64,000 bases of DNA from Methylobacillus sp. MM3 (GCF_001645185.1 NZ_LXTQ01000030.1:62001-126000), one strand, 5' to 3'. Numbered from the stretch's first letter, positions 16,667-26,694 are shown. Notes: generated by a model from the sequence alone, not told the origin. Numbers and translations: made by a program.

Positions 16667-18012
16667 CGTGTGCGTCTCCGGCGCCAGATCACAATGCCGG
16701 CAACCAGCAAGGCCAGCGGCAGCAGGATGACAAAGCCGCCGAAAATCAGGATGCCTTCCGTCGCCGTGTAGGTCACCGTCACGTCCTTGAGCGGCTTGGG
16801 CTGAATGCTGATCAGTTGATCATCGCCAGCCAGCCAGTTGACCATGTTGATGCCGAGGTCGAGATTGCCGCCGTTAGCGACAAAGGAGTTCGCAAGGAAA
16901 TTGCCGTTGCCGACCACGACCACGCGCTGGGTAATGTTCTCCGCCTTGCGCTGCATCGCTACCGCGATGTTTACCGGACCGGGCACGTCGGTCTTGTCGT
17001 CGAAGCTGATCTTGCCATCGAGCTTGCCGGTTTCCAGCCAGCCGTTATGCGCCACCGAAATCAGGCGAGTCACTTCCCAGTCGCCGGTCTGGTCATTGAC
17101 ATCGACCGCGCGCGCCTCGGGGAAAGCCGTCAGCAACGTGAATTCCTTGGTAATGGGGTGCTCGGTGTATTGACGGCCGATGACGGTACGCGGATCGACA
17201 CCGTTCTGCGACGAGGTCGGATCGACCGCGACGCCGGGGGTCAGCACCAAACCAAGATACTCGGCCAGCGGCTGCAGGCCATGCAGCGACTCCTGATCGA
17301 TCATCCACAACAGATTGCCGCCAGTGGCGACGTAATGCACGATCTTCTTCACCTCGGCTTCGGTCACATCGACCTGCGGCCCGGCAATCACCAGCATTGC
17401 GCCGTTGCGCGGCACTTCCTGTGCAATCGTCAGGTCCGGATTGGCCAGCTTGAAACCCTTGGTGCCCAACTGATGACCGAACTCGCCCAGATCGAAATTC
17501 TTTTCGCCGATCAGGCTGCGCTCGCCGTGACCGTCGAGATACATTACGGCACGGGATTGCGAGCGTTGCAAACGCACCAGCACGTTGGTCAGGTCGCGCT
17601 CGGTGTAATTCGGCACCAGATTTTCGGTGCGCTTCTGGAATTCCACCACCAGTTCGCCATCCTTGCGGATGCCGGCTTCCTGGGCGCGTTTCGGCTCCTT
17701 GGTGGAGTTGACGAACGTCAGGTTGATATCGGATTTGGCACGCTGATAACGGGCAATAAAGTCGTGTATGGTCTTCTTGCGCTCGGGATCGTCGTTTTCA
17801 ACGAAGGCGGTGATGTTGACCGGCCCTTTCATCTTCTTGACCACGTTGGCACTGCCTTCTGTCAGCAGATTGCGCGCGGCTTGCGTGACATCGCGCTCGA
17901 TGCTGTATTCGCGTGTCAAATAGCCCAGCATTCCGACCAGCGCAAGAAAGAGAACGACGAACAGCCAATTCTGTACGAACAGCTGGAAACGGATTTTACG
18001 ATTGATCTTCAT
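16663..18012 (-). CDS. GldG-family ABC-associated membrane protein
   Basis: 449 residues from the ATG at 18012. There is an N-terminal membrane helix (NWLFVVLFLALVGMLGYL), a large extracytoplasmic domain (GKFVGL-like thioredoxin/IFT52-like fold with YLDGHGERSL and NGAMLVIAGPQ), and a C-terminal helix followed by a basic tail (IWRRRRTR). This is the layout of GldG/DUF4350-type proteins. It is coupled to the permease gene upstream and DUF4340 downstream. The substrate and role are unknown outside gliding Bacteroidetes. Confidence 0.85.
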   Translation of the reverse strand: MKINRKIRFQLFVQNWLFVVLFLALVGMLGYLTREYSIERDVTQAARNLLTEGSANVVKKMKGPVNITAFVENDDPERKKTIHDFIARYQRAKSDINLTFVNSTKEPKRAQEAGIRKDGELVVEFQKRTENLVPNYTERDLTNVLVRLQRSQSRAVMYLDGHGERSLIGEKNFDLGEFGHQLGTKGFKLANPDLTIAQEVPRNGAMLVIAGPQVDVTEAEVKKIVHYVATGGNLLWMIDQESLHGLQPLAEYLGLVLTPGVAVDPTSSQNGVDPRTVIGRQYTEHPITKEFTLLTAFPEARAVDVNDQTGDWEVTRLISVAHNGWLETGKLDGKISFDDKTDVPGPVNIAVAMQRKAENITQRVVVVGNGNFLANSFVANGGNLDLGINMVNWLAGDDQLISIQPKPLKDVTVTYTATEGILIFGGFVILLPLALLVAGIVIWRRRRTR

Positions 18013-18028
18013 CTTGAATTCTTTCCCG

Positions 18029-18778
18029 TTATCCGCGCAGCCGGTCGGCATCGAGGCGGCGCACGGTCAGCACCAGGAACGTCGTTATGAACAATGCGAA
18101 GTAGGCGATATCGGTCGTGCTCAGGACGCCTGTCGCCAGCGGCTCGAAATGGCGCATTAACGAGAGGTAATTGAGCGGGCTTTCCGGATCGGCGGCGAAA
18201 TTGTCGATGATCACCAGCCCCAGCAGGGCGATAAAGCTCAGGATCGCCGCGATAATGGGCTGCTGCGTCAGACTGGACATGAATATTCCCAACGCGGCGA
18301 AAGACGCTGCCATCAGCCACAACCCCAGGGCATTGGTAAGGAGATGCGCAATATCGAGATCGGTGGCCACATTCATCGATAACGCCATCATCAGCACCAT
18401 GACGGTGACGATGCTGATGAATGTCATCAGGCCGACGAATTTGCCAAATACGATTTCGAACAGAGAAACCGGAGAGGAGAACAGAAACACCATGGTGTGG
18501 TTTTTGCGCTCTTCGGCGATCTGACGCATGGTCAGCAGCGGCACAGCCGTCAGCAGCACCAACACGGCGACTCCGAACACCTGCGGCATCACGAAAGCGG
18601 TAAAGCCGATGCGCTGCTCGGGCAGCATCGAGCCCTGCATCGCCTCGAAATAGCGGCCGACGGAATTGGTAAAGAACAGCCCCAGCAGCAATTGCAGCAA
18701 CGCCAGGATCACCCAGGCCATCGGGGACGCAAACAGGCTGCGTAGCTCCTTGCCTGCAATGGTCAAAATCATCTTCAT
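18029..18778 (-). CDS. ABC-2 type transporter permease (GldF-like)
   Basis: 249 residues with six predicted membrane helices. It opens ILTIAGKELRSLFASPMAWVI, usual for ABC-2 permeases, and contains RQIAEERKNHTMVFLFSSPVS, the conserved cytoplasmic loop. It overlaps the ATPase gene by four bases and precedes the GldG-like gene by 16. It forms the membrane channel of the operon's transporter. Confidence 0.92.
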   Translation of the reverse strand: MKMILTIAGKELRSLFASPMAWVILALLQLLLGLFFTNSVGRYFEAMQGSMLPEQRIGFTAFVMPQVFGVAVLVLLTAVPLLTMRQIAEERKNHTMVFLFSSPVSLFEIVFGKFVGLMTFISIVTVMVLMMALSMNVATDLDIAHLLTNALGLWLMAASFAALGIFMSSLTQQPIIAAILSFIALLGLVIIDNFAADPESPLNYLSLMRHFEPLATGVLSTTDIAYFALFITTFLVLTVRRLDADRLRG

Positions 18779-19710
18779 GCTAACGCCTCTTCCTGTTGGG
18801 TCAAATGCAGGAACACATCTTCGAGCGATGTCACGTCCGGGGCGATCTGATACAAGCCCCAGTCACCTGCCACGGATGCCTGCACAATGGCTTCCGGAAC
18901 GCCGGCAGCGCCATCGGAAAACTGCACGCGCAGCAGGCCTTCGGCCTCTTCGACCGCCGCCACGCCGGGCAGTGCCAGCAGCGCGTCGTTCGCCGGCGGA
19001 CGGCGCAAGCCGACACACAATCGATTGCTTTCTCGACTACGTTTCAAGGCTTCGATCTCGCCGCTGAATACCAGCTTGCCCTGATGAATGATCTGGACGC
19101 GGTCGCAGACCATTTCGACCTCGGGAAGAATATGGGTGGACAGCACTACGCTGTGCTCGCCGCCCAATTCCTTGATCAGCGCGCGGATGTCGCGAATCTG
19201 AATCGGATCGAGGCCGCGCGTCGGCTCGTCCAGCACCACCACCATCGGGTGATGGATGATCGCCTGGGCGATGCCCACGCGCTGCTGGTAGCCGGTTGAA
19301 AGGTTTTCGCACAGGCGCTTGCCCATTTCGGTGAGGCCCGTGCGCTCCTTGGCCTGCTCGACCGCACGTTGCACCTTGGCGCGTGGGATGCCGTGAATAC
19401 GGGCGGCCAGCGCCAGCATTTCGTCAACGGTCAATTCGCGATAGAGCGGCGGCGTTTCCGGCAAATAGCCGATCAGCGCCTTGGCTTCCTTGGGGTTTTC
19501 GATCATGTCGATGCCGCAAATCTTGACGGTGCCCGCAGTGGGCGCCAGATTGCCGGTAAGCATCTTCATCGTGGTGGATTTGCCCGCGCCATTCGGGCCT
19601 AGAAATCCGAGCACTTCGCCCTTGTTCAGGGTGAAATTCACATCGCTGACGACAGCACGGCCTCCATAGGCTCGCGTCAGATCGCTAGCCTCGACGGTAA
19701 CAGTATTCAT
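18775..19710 (-). CDS. ABC transporter ATP-binding protein (GldA-like)
   Basis: 311 residues from the ATG at 19710, which matches other members; the Shine-Dalgarno is weak. Walker A GPNGAGKSTTMKML, Q-loop GYLPETPPLYRELTVDEML, signature LSTGYQQRVGIAQA and Walker B VVVLDEPTRGLDP are intact, followed by the H-loop STHILPEVE. It energises the ABC-2 permease at 18029. First gene of a four-gene leftward operon with GldG-like and DUF4340 proteins; a good sigma-70 promoter lies at 19749-19776. Confidence 0.93.
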   Translation of the reverse strand: MNTVTVEASDLTRAYGGRAVVSDVNFTLNKGEVLGFLGPNGAGKSTTMKMLTGNLAPTAGTVKICGIDMIENPKEAKALIGYLPETPPLYRELTVDEMLALAARIHGIPRAKVQRAVEQAKERTGLTEMGKRLCENLSTGYQQRVGIAQAIIHHPMVVVLDEPTRGLDPIQIRDIRALIKELGGEHSVVLSTHILPEVEMVCDRVQIIHQGKLVFSGEIEALKRSRESNRLCVGLRRPPANDALLALPGVAAVEEAEGLLRVQFSDGAAGVPEAIVQASVAGDWGLYQIAPDVTSLEDVFLHLTQQEEALA

Positions 19711-19748
19711 AGGATTGAACGTCCGGATTCGTGAAGTAAGCTGCAAAA

Positions 19749-19776
19749 CTTATAAAAAACGCCTGACAGTTGTCAA
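19749..19776 (-). promoter_or_regulatory. Sigma-70 promoter of the Gld-like ABC operon
   Basis: On the minus strand, TTGACA (19771-19776) is followed after 16 bases by TATAAG (19749-19754), about 40 bases before the ATPase start. The -35 lies within an almost perfect 10-bp inverted repeat (19759-19780) that could also be an operator. Confidence 0.6.
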
Positions 19777-19902
19777 GCGTTGCACTGATTGGAAAATCCA
19801 TATAAACAAGCTATATTGAGCAGGCATTATGGATGAACTTGGTTGGCCTGTCACGGACTAACCAAGCATCCATACAACAGGTAACGGACCCGGCTTCAAC
19901 CC

Positions 19903-21588
19903 ATGAAAAATTCACCGCATTCGCTGAGGCGCGCCTCACTCGCCCTTGCAATTCTTTTTGCCAGCCTGGGCGCCCAGGCGCAGGAAGCCGCACCCCCTCC
20001 GACAGAAGGGCTAACCAGTGAATTCATTTTCAAATATCTGGTTGGCGAAGTCGCCGGGCAGCGCGGCGATATCGCGCTGGCAAGCTCAGTCTTCTTCGAA
20101 TTGGCAAAATCCACCCGCGACCCGCGCCTGGCCGAACGTGCCGCCCGCGCGGCCGTATATGGCAACCAGCAGCAACTTGCCATCCGTTCTGCCGGGCTGT
20201 GGGCCGAACTGGACCCCGATTCCGTCGAAGCCCAGCAGGCCATGGCGCAACTGCTGCTGAGCACCGGCAACCTCGAAGACGCGCGTCCATTCCTTGAAAA
20301 ACTGCTGGTCGCAAACGATACGCGCGCCAACGGATTTCTCTACCTCAATGGCGTGCTTTCGCGCCACCCGGACAAGGATGCCGCGCTTGCCCTAGTTCAG
20401 GACCTGGCCGCTCCCTACCCCAAACAAGCCGAGGCCAAATTCGCGGTGGCGCACATGGCGTTCAATGCCGGACAGAACGAGCTAGCCCTGCAAGAGCTCG
20501 GCGCCGCAGAAACGTTGCGCCCGGGCTGGGAGTCCGCAGCGGCACTCCATGGCGAGATTCTCCTGCGCGAATCGCCGGACAAGGCGCTCGCGTTTTTCCA
20601 TAGCTTCCTTGAAAAATACCCCGAGACCAGCAATATCCGCCTGACCTATGCCAAGCTGCTGGTCAACGAGAAAAAACTCGACGAAGCCCGCACCCAGTTC
20701 ACCAAGCTCGCTGATGCCGTCCAGGAAAATCCGGAAATGGCCGTGGTGGTCGGTCTCCTTGCCGGCCAGCTCGGCGATTACGCGCAAGCCGACAAATATT
20801 TCAAGCAAGCGCTGGAGCACAATTACAAGGAGCCCGAGCAGCTCTACCTGTATCTGGGCCAATCCGCGGAGAAGCAAAAACGCAACGATCAAGCCTATGA
20901 GTGGTACAAGCAGGTTACGAGCGACGAACTGCGGTTCGATGCCCAACTGCGCATCGCCTCCTTGCTTGCCAGCGAGAAAAAACTTCCCGAAGCGCGCAAG
21001 ATGCTGCAAGCCTTGCCCAACCTGACCAGCGAACAGCAAGCGGTGGCCCTGCAAGTGGAAGCAAACCTGCTGGTGCAGGAAAAGCAGTATGCCGAGGCCT
21101 ACGCCATTCTCGATCGTGCCATCAACACGCTGCCAAACACGCCGGAAATGATTTACGACTTCGCGATGCTGGCGGAGAAAGTGCTGCGTTTCGATGTCAT
21201 GGAGCAGCAGTTGCGCAAACTGATCACGCTCAAGCCGGACTTCGCACAAGCCTACAATGCCCTGGGCTACACCCTGGCCGACCGCAACGAGCGCCTCGAC
21301 GAAGCCGCGGGCCTGATCGAAAAGGCGCTTGCCCTCAGCCCGGACGACCACTACATCCTCGACAGCATGGGATGGGTGCAATACCGGCGCGGCATGCTGA
21401 ATGAGGCTGCGGATTATTTGCGCCGCGCTTATTCCGAAAAGACCGACCCCGAAATCGCGGCGCACCTCGGTGAAGTGCTGTGGCAACAAGGCAAACGCGA
21501 TGAAGCAGTAAAAACCTGGGAAGAAGCGCTGCGCGCCCATCCCGACAACGAGGTACTGCTCAACACGACGAAGAAATTCCGTCAGTGA
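19903..21588 (+). CDS. Secreted tetratricopeptide-repeat protein
   Basis: 561 residues. An N-terminal signal peptide (LALAILFASLGAQAQ) is followed by at least ten TPR-like helical pairs with the A/G/P spacing seen in AYNALGYTLADRNERLDEAAGLIEKALALSPDDHYI. It is exported and probably acts as a scaffold at the inner or outer membrane. It sits directly upstream of lolB, with a four-base overlap (GTGA), a common betaproteobacterial arrangement that suggests a role in envelope biogenesis. The exact function is unknown. Confidence 0.88.
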   Translation: MKNSPHSLRRASLALAILFASLGAQAQEAAPPPTEGLTSEFIFKYLVGEVAGQRGDIALASSVFFELAKSTRDPRLAERAARAAVYGNQQQLAIRSAGLWAELDPDSVEAQQAMAQLLLSTGNLEDARPFLEKLLVANDTRANGFLYLNGVLSRHPDKDAALALVQDLAAPYPKQAEAKFAVAHMAFNAGQNELALQELGAAETLRPGWESAAALHGEILLRESPDKALAFFHSFLEKYPETSNIRLTYAKLLVNEKKLDEARTQFTKLADAVQENPEMAVVVGLLAGQLGDYAQADKYFKQALEHNYKEPEQLYLYLGQSAEKQKRNDQAYEWYKQVTSDELRFDAQLRIASLLASEKKLPEARKMLQALPNLTSEQQAVALQVEANLLVQEKQYAEAYAILDRAINTLPNTPEMIYDFAMLAEKVLRFDVMEQQLRKLITLKPDFAQAYNALGYTLADRNERLDEAAGLIEKALALSPDDHYILDSMGWVQYRRGMLNEAADYLRRAYSEKTDPEIAAHLGEVLWQQGKRDEAVKTWEEALRAHPDNEVLLNTTKKFRQ

Positions 21589-22190
21589 GTTTTTTCCGTT
21601 ACTTTCTACTGGCGGCCGCCTTGTCGCTGGCCGGTTGTGCCAGCTTGCCTCCGCCAACGCCTACCGACCCGGAAGCGCAGGCCAGGCATCTGCGTAACCT
21701 TGAGCAGATCGGCGCATTCAGCCTTTCCGGCCGCATGGCGGTCCAGACCGAGAAGCGCGGATTCTCAGGCTCCCTGCGCTGGAAACATACCGAGGACGGC
21801 GATCATTTCGCGCTTTACTCCCCTCTCGGGGCCCAGGTCGCGGATATCCAATCCAACGGCGGCGGCGTAACGCTGGTTACCAATGACCGTAAAACCTATC
21901 AGGCAGACAACGCGGAAACCCTGCTGCAACAGACCATGGGCTGGAGTCTGCCGCTGACCGGCCTGTCGGACTGGATCGTCGGCCGTCCCACTTCCAGCAG
22001 TTACGAGACCATCGTGCGGGACGCACAGGGCCGGCTGTCGCGCCTAAAACAGGACGGTTGGGATATCGAATACTCCGCCTACCAGACGGTGGAAGGCACC
22101 GACCTGCCAAGCAAGGTGTTGCTGAGAAGTCCGCAGCTCGACCTCAAGCTGCTTATCGATCAGTGGGGAACGCTGGCGCGCGAACCATGA
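21585..22190 (+). CDS. lolB: Outer-membrane lipoprotein receptor LolB
   Basis: 201 residues starting with GTG that overlaps the stop of the TPR gene. A lipoprotein signal ends in LSLAGC, giving a lipidated Cys near residue 18. The body is the LolB half-barrel: [42 protein letters not shown], and a C-terminal [15 protein letters not shown]. It receives lipoproteins from LolA and inserts them into the outer membrane. The stop overlaps the ispE start. Confidence 0.93.
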   Translation: MSFFRYFLLAAALSLAGCASLPPPTPTDPEAQARHLRNLEQIGAFSLSGRMAVQTEKRGFSGSLRWKHTEDGDHFALYSPLGAQVADIQSNGGGVTLVTNDRKTYQADNAETLLQQTMGWSLPLTGLSDWIVGRPTSSSYETIVRDAQGRLSRLKQDGWDIEYSAYQTVEGTDLPSKVLLRSPQLDLKLLIDQWGTLAREP

Positions 22191-23029
22191 CAGACCAGTT
22201 TCACGCTTTTCCAGCCCCGGCCAAGGTCAATCTTTTTCTGCATATCACGGGACGGCGTGCCGACGGTTACCACTTGTTGCAATCCGTATTCCGCCTGATC
22301 GACAAAAGCGATGTCCTGCATTTGCGCCCTACCGATGACGGCGTAATCCGTCGCATGCAAGACATCCCCGGCGTTCCCGAAGAAAATGACCTATGCGTTC
22401 GCGCGGCACGCCTGCTGCAGAAACATTCCGATTGCCGGCAAGGCGTCGATATCCGGCTGGAGAAAAATCTGCCCATGGGCGGAGGGTTGGGCGGTGGCAG
22501 TTCCGATGCAGCCACCGTGCTGCTGGCGCTGAACCGCTTGTGGAATCTGGATTTGCCGCGCGAGGAGCTTCTGGCGCTGGGCCTGCAGCTTGGTGCCGAT
22601 GTTCCGATTTTCATCTTCGGCAAAAATGCCTGGGCGGAAGGCATCGGCGAACAATTGCAGTCAATTTCGCTGCCTGACGCCTGGTACGTGGTGCTTACTC
22701 CGGACGTGCATGTATCGACCGCGGAGATATTTTCCAGTCAGGAATTGACAAGGGACACGATTACCGCGAAAATGGCGGCCTTTTTCAAGGGCTACGGTCA
22801 CAACGACCTGGAACCCGTAGTGTGCCGACACTATCCCGCAGTTGAAAGCTGTCTTGCCTGGCTAAAGAAATTTGGCGATGCGAGAATGAGCGGGTCCGGC
22901 GCCAGCGTATTTCTGGAAGTGGAAAGTGAAGCCGAAGCACAGCGCATATTCGCGCTGAAACCCGAAAATTTTTGCGGGTTCGTCGCGCAGGGGTTGGATA
23001 AACATCCTTTGCACGATTTTGCAGATTGA
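22187..23029 (+). CDS. ispE: 4-diphosphocytidyl-2-C-methyl-D-erythritol kinase
   Basis: 280 residues from the ATG at 22187, which overlaps the lolB stop (ATGA). GHMP-kinase motifs are present: [23 protein letters not shown] at the N-terminus, the glycine-rich ATP loop [20 protein letters not shown], and the C-terminal [12 protein letters not shown]. It catalyses the fourth step of the MEP isoprenoid pathway. The order lolB-ispE-tRNA-Gln-prs is conserved in related bacteria. Confidence 0.97.
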   Translation: MTDQFHAFPAPAKVNLFLHITGRRADGYHLLQSVFRLIDKSDVLHLRPTDDGVIRRMQDIPGVPEENDLCVRAARLLQKHSDCRQGVDIRLEKNLPMGGGLGGGSSDAATVLLALNRLWNLDLPREELLALGLQLGADVPIFIFGKNAWAEGIGEQLQSISLPDAWYVVLTPDVHVSTAEIFSSQELTRDTITAKMAAFFKGYGHNDLEPVVCRHYPAVESCLAWLKKFGDARMSGSGASVFLEVESEAEAQRIFALKPENFCGFVAQGLDKHPLHDFAD

Positions 23030-23035
23030 GATTAT

Positions 23036-23112
23036 TGGGGAGTCGCCAAGCTGGTTAAGGCACCGGATTTTGATTCCGGCATGCGAAGGTTCGAATCCTT
23101 CCTCCCCAGCCA
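23036..23112 (+). tRNA. tRNA-Gln (anticodon TTG)
   Basis: A 77-base cloverleaf. The acceptor TGGGGAG pairs with CTCCCCA; the anticodon stem CCGGA/TCCGG encloses loop TTTTGAT with anticodon TTG; and the T-arm is AAGGTTCGAATCCTT. The CCA end is encoded. It lies 7 bases after ispE and is followed by a strong terminator. Confidence 0.97.
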
Positions 23113-23118
23113 CTAATA

Positions 23119-23152
23119 AAATAGCGTGTAGCCTTACACGCTATTTCTTTTT
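23119..23152 (+). terminator. Intrinsic terminator between tRNA-Gln and prs
   Basis: AAATAGCGTGTA and TACACGCTATTT form a perfect 12-bp stem with a 4-base loop, followed by CTTTTTT. It ends about 9 bases before the prs Shine-Dalgarno, leaving no room for a promoter after it. Confidence 0.88.
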
Positions 23153-23174
23153 TGAGAGTAAAGGAACCGCGGTC

Positions 23175-24125
23175 TTGGCTAACGGCGACATGATGGTTTT
23201 TACCGGCAATGCCAATCCCAAGCTTGCCGAAGAAGTAGTCGCTCATCTCAACATCAGCCTGGGCCGTGCCACCGTCGGTCGCTTCAGCGACGGCGAAGTG
23301 ATGGTCGAACTACTGGAAAACGTACGCGGCAAGGACGTGTTCATCCTGCAGTCCACCAGCGCGCCGACCAATGACAACCTGATGGAAGTCATGGTCATGG
23401 CAGACGCCCTGCGCCGTTCCTCCGCCGCCCGTATTACCGCCGCCATTCCTTACTTCGGCTACTCGCGCCAGGATCGCCGCCCGCGCTCCGCCCGTGTCGC
23501 GATTACCGCCAAGATCGTCGCCAACATGCTGACCAGCGTCGGCGTCGACCGCGTGCTGACGATGGATTTGCACTCCGACCAGATTCAGGGCTTTTTCGAT
23601 ATCCCGGTCGATAACATTTACGCTTCCCCCATCCTGCTGGGTGACGTGTGGAAGCACAATTACAGCAACCTCGTGGTGGTTTCGCCCGACGTCGGCGGCG
23701 TGGTTCGTGCCCGCGCGCTTGCAAAACAACTGAGCTCCGACCTCGCCATCATCGACAAACGCCGCCCGAAGCCGAACGTCGCCAAGGTCATGAACATCAT
23801 CGGCGAGGTCGAAGGCCGCACCTGCGTCATCATGGACGACATGGTGGATACCGCCAACACCCTCTGCGAAGCCGCCAACGCGCTCAAGGAGCAAGGCGCA
23901 GTCAAGGTAGTCGCCTACTGTACGCATCCGGTGCTTTCCGGCTCGGCCGTCGAGCGCATCACCAATTCGCGCCTGGACGAGCTGGTGGTTACCAATACGA
24001 TTCCGCTGCGCTCCGATGCCGCCTCAAGCTCGAAAATTCGCCAGCTCAGTACCGCTGAAATTCTGGCGGAAACGATACGTCGCATCAGCCGCGAGGATTC
24101 GGTCAGTTCGCTGTTCATGGAATAA
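23175..24125 (+). CDS. prs: Ribose-phosphate pyrophosphokinase
   Basis: 316 residues from a TTG start at 23175, the standard Prs length; AAGGA is nine bases upstream. An in-frame ATG at 23190 is the alternative. Motifs: [32 protein letters not shown], the PRPP loop [19 protein letters not shown], and [13 protein letters not shown] for PRPP binding. It makes PRPP for nucleotide, histidine and tryptophan synthesis. A terminator hairpin stands directly in its leader, so expression may depend on read-through from the tRNA-Gln unit. Confidence 0.96.
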   Translation: MANGDMMVFTGNANPKLAEEVVAHLNISLGRATVGRFSDGEVMVELLENVRGKDVFILQSTSAPTNDNLMEVMVMADALRRSSAARITAAIPYFGYSRQDRRPRSARVAITAKIVANMLTSVGVDRVLTMDLHSDQIQGFFDIPVDNIYASPILLGDVWKHNYSNLVVVSPDVGGVVRARALAKQLSSDLAIIDKRRPKPNVAKVMNIIGEVEGRTCVIMDDMVDTANTLCEAANALKEQGAVKVVAYCTHPVLSGSAVERITNSRLDELVVTNTIPLRSDAASSSKIRQLSTAEILAETIRRISREDSVSSLFME

Positions 24126-24133
24126 GAATTCTG

Positions 24134-24155
24134 CTGCCAGCCGTTTGGCTGGCGG
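24134..24155 (+). terminator. Hairpin between prs and rplY
   Basis: CTGCCAGCC, loop GTTT, GGCTGGCGG: a stable stem with one mismatch, without a T run. It may attenuate transcription or protect RNA ends rather than terminate fully. Confidence 0.35.
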
Positions 24156-24209
24156 CGAATAAGAGTTGCCTGGTCGCGGGCAGCCTTTTCAACTACTAGG
24201 AGTTTCAAC

Positions 24210-24827
24210 ATGCAAATCGAAATCAATGCCAAGAAGCGCGAAGCGCAAGGTACGGGTGCGAGCCGCCGTCTGCGTCGTTCAGGCAACGTTCCCGGCATCG
24301 TTTACGGTGGCGGCAAGGACGCTGTCAACGTCGAGCTCAATCACAAGGAACTGTTCCTGCAATTCCGCCACGAAGCTTTCCACGCTTCCATCCTGAACCT
24401 GAACCTGGATGGCAAGAAGGAACAAGTGCTGCTGCGCGACTACCAGATGCACCCGGTCCGCAATGAAATCCAGCACATCGACTTTCAACGCGTCAGCGCT
24501 ACCGAAAAGATCCACGTGAAGGTACCGTTCCACTTCATCAACGCCGAAGTTGCTCCGGGCGTGAAGCTGGCACACGGCATCGTCACCCACGTGATGACCG
24601 AAGCCGACGTGAACTGCCTGCCGAAAAACTTGCCTGAGTTCATCGAAGTCGACCTGGCAACCCTGGAAGCCGGCCACTCCATCCACTTGTCCGAACTGAA
24701 GCTGCCCAAGGGCGTGGAATTCGTACAACTGGCACACGGCGAAGATGCTGCCGTGGCATCCATTCCGGTGCCGCGCGGTGGCGTAGTTGCCGAAGAGGGC
24801 GAAGAAGAGGCTCCGGCTGCAGAGTAA
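24210..24827 (+). CDS. rplY: 50S ribosomal protein L25 (long Ctc form)
   Basis: 205 residues. The N-terminal L25 domain binds 5S rRNA ([20 protein letters not shown], then [22 protein letters not shown]). The C-terminal TL5/Ctc domain (residues about 100-190) ends in an acidic tail. The long form is usual in betaproteobacteria. TAGGAG precedes the start by about nine bases. It lies between prs and pth as expected, and is followed by a strong terminator. Confidence 0.95.
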   Translation: MQIEINAKKREAQGTGASRRLRRSGNVPGIVYGGGKDAVNVELNHKELFLQFRHEAFHASILNLNLDGKKEQVLLRDYQMHPVRNEIQHIDFQRVSATEKIHVKVPFHFINAEVAPGVKLAHGIVTHVMTEADVNCLPKNLPEFIEVDLATLEAGHSIHLSELKLPKGVEFVQLAHGEDAAVASIPVPRGGVVAEEGEEEAPAAE

Positions 24828-24847
24828 GCCGGTCTCGGCATGAAAAC

Positions 24848-24884
24848 AACGCGCGTTGCGGAATCCCGGACGCGCGTTTTTTAT
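24848..24884 (+). terminator. Intrinsic terminator after rplY
   Basis: AACGCGCGT and ACGCGCGTT form a 9-bp GC-rich stem, followed by TTTTTATT. It separates rplY from pth. Confidence 0.88.
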
Positions 24885-24901
24885 TGATGGAACGCTAACG
24901 C

Positions 24902-25486
24902 ATGAATGGCATCCGGCTGTTTGTCGGTCTGGGCAATCCCGGGCCGCAATATGAAGCGACCCGGCATAACGCCGGATTCTGGTGGATAGACGAAGTCTGT
25001 CGTGCCACGGGCAGCCGTTTGTCCGTCGAAGCAAAATTTTTTGGCTTGGCAGGCCGGATAAAATCGGGCGCACATGAAGCCTGGCTGCTTGCGCCGACCA
25101 CCTTCATGAACGCCAGCGGCCGCTCCGTTGCGGCATTGGCCCGTTTTTACAAGATCGCGCCGGAAGAAATCCTCGTGATTCACGATGAGCTTGACCTGGC
25201 ACCCGGCACCGCCAAGATCAAGAAAGGCGGCGGCAACGGCGGGCATAACGGGCTCAAGGATATTTCCGCCCATCTCGGCACGCCGGATTACTGGCGCCTG
25301 CGCCTCGGCATCGGCCATCCCGGCGAGAAAAGCGCGGTGGTCAACTTCGTGCTGCATGAGCCTTCGCGCGACGAAGCCAACCTGATCCAGGACACCATCG
25401 ACCAAAGCGTGAAACTGCTGCCATTGCTGCTGGAAGGCAGCATGGAAGCAGCCATGCTTAAATTGCATACCAAACCAAAGGGTTAA
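24902..25486 (+). CDS. pth: Peptidyl-tRNA hydrolase
   Basis: 194 residues. Conserved regions: [22 protein letters not shown], containing the catalytic His; [16 protein letters not shown]; the active-site segment [30 protein letters not shown]; and [10 protein letters not shown]. It releases tRNA from peptidyl-tRNA that drops off ribosomes. It is followed after four bases by ychF, and the two probably form one transcript. Confidence 0.96.
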   Translation: MNGIRLFVGLGNPGPQYEATRHNAGFWWIDEVCRATGSRLSVEAKFFGLAGRIKSGAHEAWLLAPTTFMNASGRSVAALARFYKIAPEEILVIHDELDLAPGTAKIKKGGGNGGHNGLKDISAHLGTPDYWRLRLGIGHPGEKSAVVNFVLHEPSRDEANLIQDTIDQSVKLLPLLLEGSMEAAMLKLHTKPKG

Positions 25487-25490
25487 TACT

Positions 25491-26576
25491 ATGAAGTGCG
25501 GAATCGTCGGACTCCCGAATGTCGGCAAGTCCACCCTGTTCAACGCCATCACCCGTGCCGGCATCGAAGCGGCCAATTATCCTTTTTGCACCATCGAGCC
25601 CAATGTGGGCATCGTTGAAGTGCCGGATGCGCGCCTCGACGCGCTGGCCAAAATCGTCAATCCGCAGAAACTGCAGCATGCCATTGTCGAATTCGTCGAC
25701 ATCGCGGGCCTGGTGGCTGGCGCCTCCAAGGGTGAAGGCCTGGGCAACAAGTTCCTCGCCAACATCCGCGAAACCGACGCCATCGCCCACGTGGTGCGCT
25801 GCTTCGACGACGGCAATATCGTGCATGTCGCCGGCAAGGTCGATCCGCTGGCCGACGTGGAAGTGATCAATACCGAACTCGCGCTGGCCGACATGGAAAC
25901 CGTGGAAAAAGCCAACGCCCGCGAAAGCAAGAAAGCCAAGTCCGGCGACAAGGAAGCCATCGTACTTTGCGCATTGCTGGATAAAGTCCAGAAACACCTG
26001 GATCAGGGCCAGCCGGTGCGCACCATGGGCCTGGACGAGGATCAGCTCTTCCTGCTGAAGCCGCTATGCCTGCTGACCGTCAAGCCGGTCATGTATCTCG
26101 CCAACGTCGAGGAAAACGGCTTCGAGAACAACCCCCTGCTCGCCAAGGTCGAGGAAATGGGCAAAAAGGAAGGCGCGCCCGTCGTTGCCATCTGCGCCAA
26201 GATCGAATCCGAAATCGCCGACCTGGAAGACGAAGACAAGGCGATGTTCCTGGCTGAAATGGGCCTGGAAGAACCCGGCCTCAATCGCGTCATCCGCGCC
26301 ACTTACGACCTGCTCGGCCTGCAAACCTATTTCACTGCCGGCGTAAAGGAAGTCCGCGCCTGGACGATTCATAAAGGCGACACCGCCCCGCAGGCCGCCG
26401 GCGTCATCCACACCGACTTCGAAAAAGGCTTCATCCGCGCCCAGACCATCGCTTACGCCGACTTTGTCACTTGCGGCGGCGAGCAAGGCGCCAAGGAAGC
26501 TGGCAAGATGCGCTCGGAAGGCAAGGAATACGTCGTGCAGGACGGCGACGTGATGAACTTCCTGTTCAACGTCTGA
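25491..26576 (+). CDS. ychF: Redox-responsive ATPase YchF
   Basis: 361 residues. The N-terminal OBG-type nucleotide domain has G1 [31 protein letters not shown] and the altered G4 motif NVEE, typical of the ATP preference of YchF. A helical insert and a C-terminal TGS domain ([27 protein letters not shown]) follow. It associates with ribosomes and influences stress translation. It lies directly behind pth. Confidence 0.96.
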   Translation: MKCGIVGLPNVGKSTLFNAITRAGIEAANYPFCTIEPNVGIVEVPDARLDALAKIVNPQKLQHAIVEFVDIAGLVAGASKGEGLGNKFLANIRETDAIAHVVRCFDDGNIVHVAGKVDPLADVEVINTELALADMETVEKANARESKKAKSGDKEAIVLCALLDKVQKHLDQGQPVRTMGLDEDQLFLLKPLCLLTVKPVMYLANVEENGFENNPLLAKVEEMGKKEGAPVVAICAKIESEIADLEDEDKAMFLAEMGLEEPGLNRVIRATYDLLGLQTYFTAGVKEVRAWTIHKGDTAPQAAGVIHTDFEKGFIRAQTIAYADFVTCGGEQGAKEAGKMRSEGKEYVVQDGDVMNFLFNV

Positions 26577-26646
26577 TTTTCCTGGCAAAAACTTCGGGCG
26601 CAAGAATCCGCCTTTGCAGCGGAATGCCGAGACAACGCAATCTGCT

Positions 26647-26675
26647 TTGACAATCGGCCCGTTAAAAAATAAAAT
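26647..26675 (+). promoter_or_regulatory. Sigma-70 promoter of tRNA-Met
   Basis: TTGACA (26647-26652), a 17-base spacer and TAAAAT (26670-26675) lie 20 bases before the tRNA. The expected transcription start falls about 12 bases upstream of the mature 5' end. Confidence 0.75.
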
Positions 26676-26694
26676 GTCGGACTTTGCTGGATCC

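Noticed and set aside
16816-18090. A 424-codon open frame on the plus strand opposite the GldG-like gene
   Set aside because: It is a shadow of the leftward gene, with no Shine-Dalgarno and no recognisable domain.
19759-19780. Intrinsic terminator on the minus strand before the ABC operon
   Set aside because: The inverted repeat plus T run looks like one, but nothing is transcribed leftward into it, and the same bases give a good -35/-10 pair, so a promoter is more likely.
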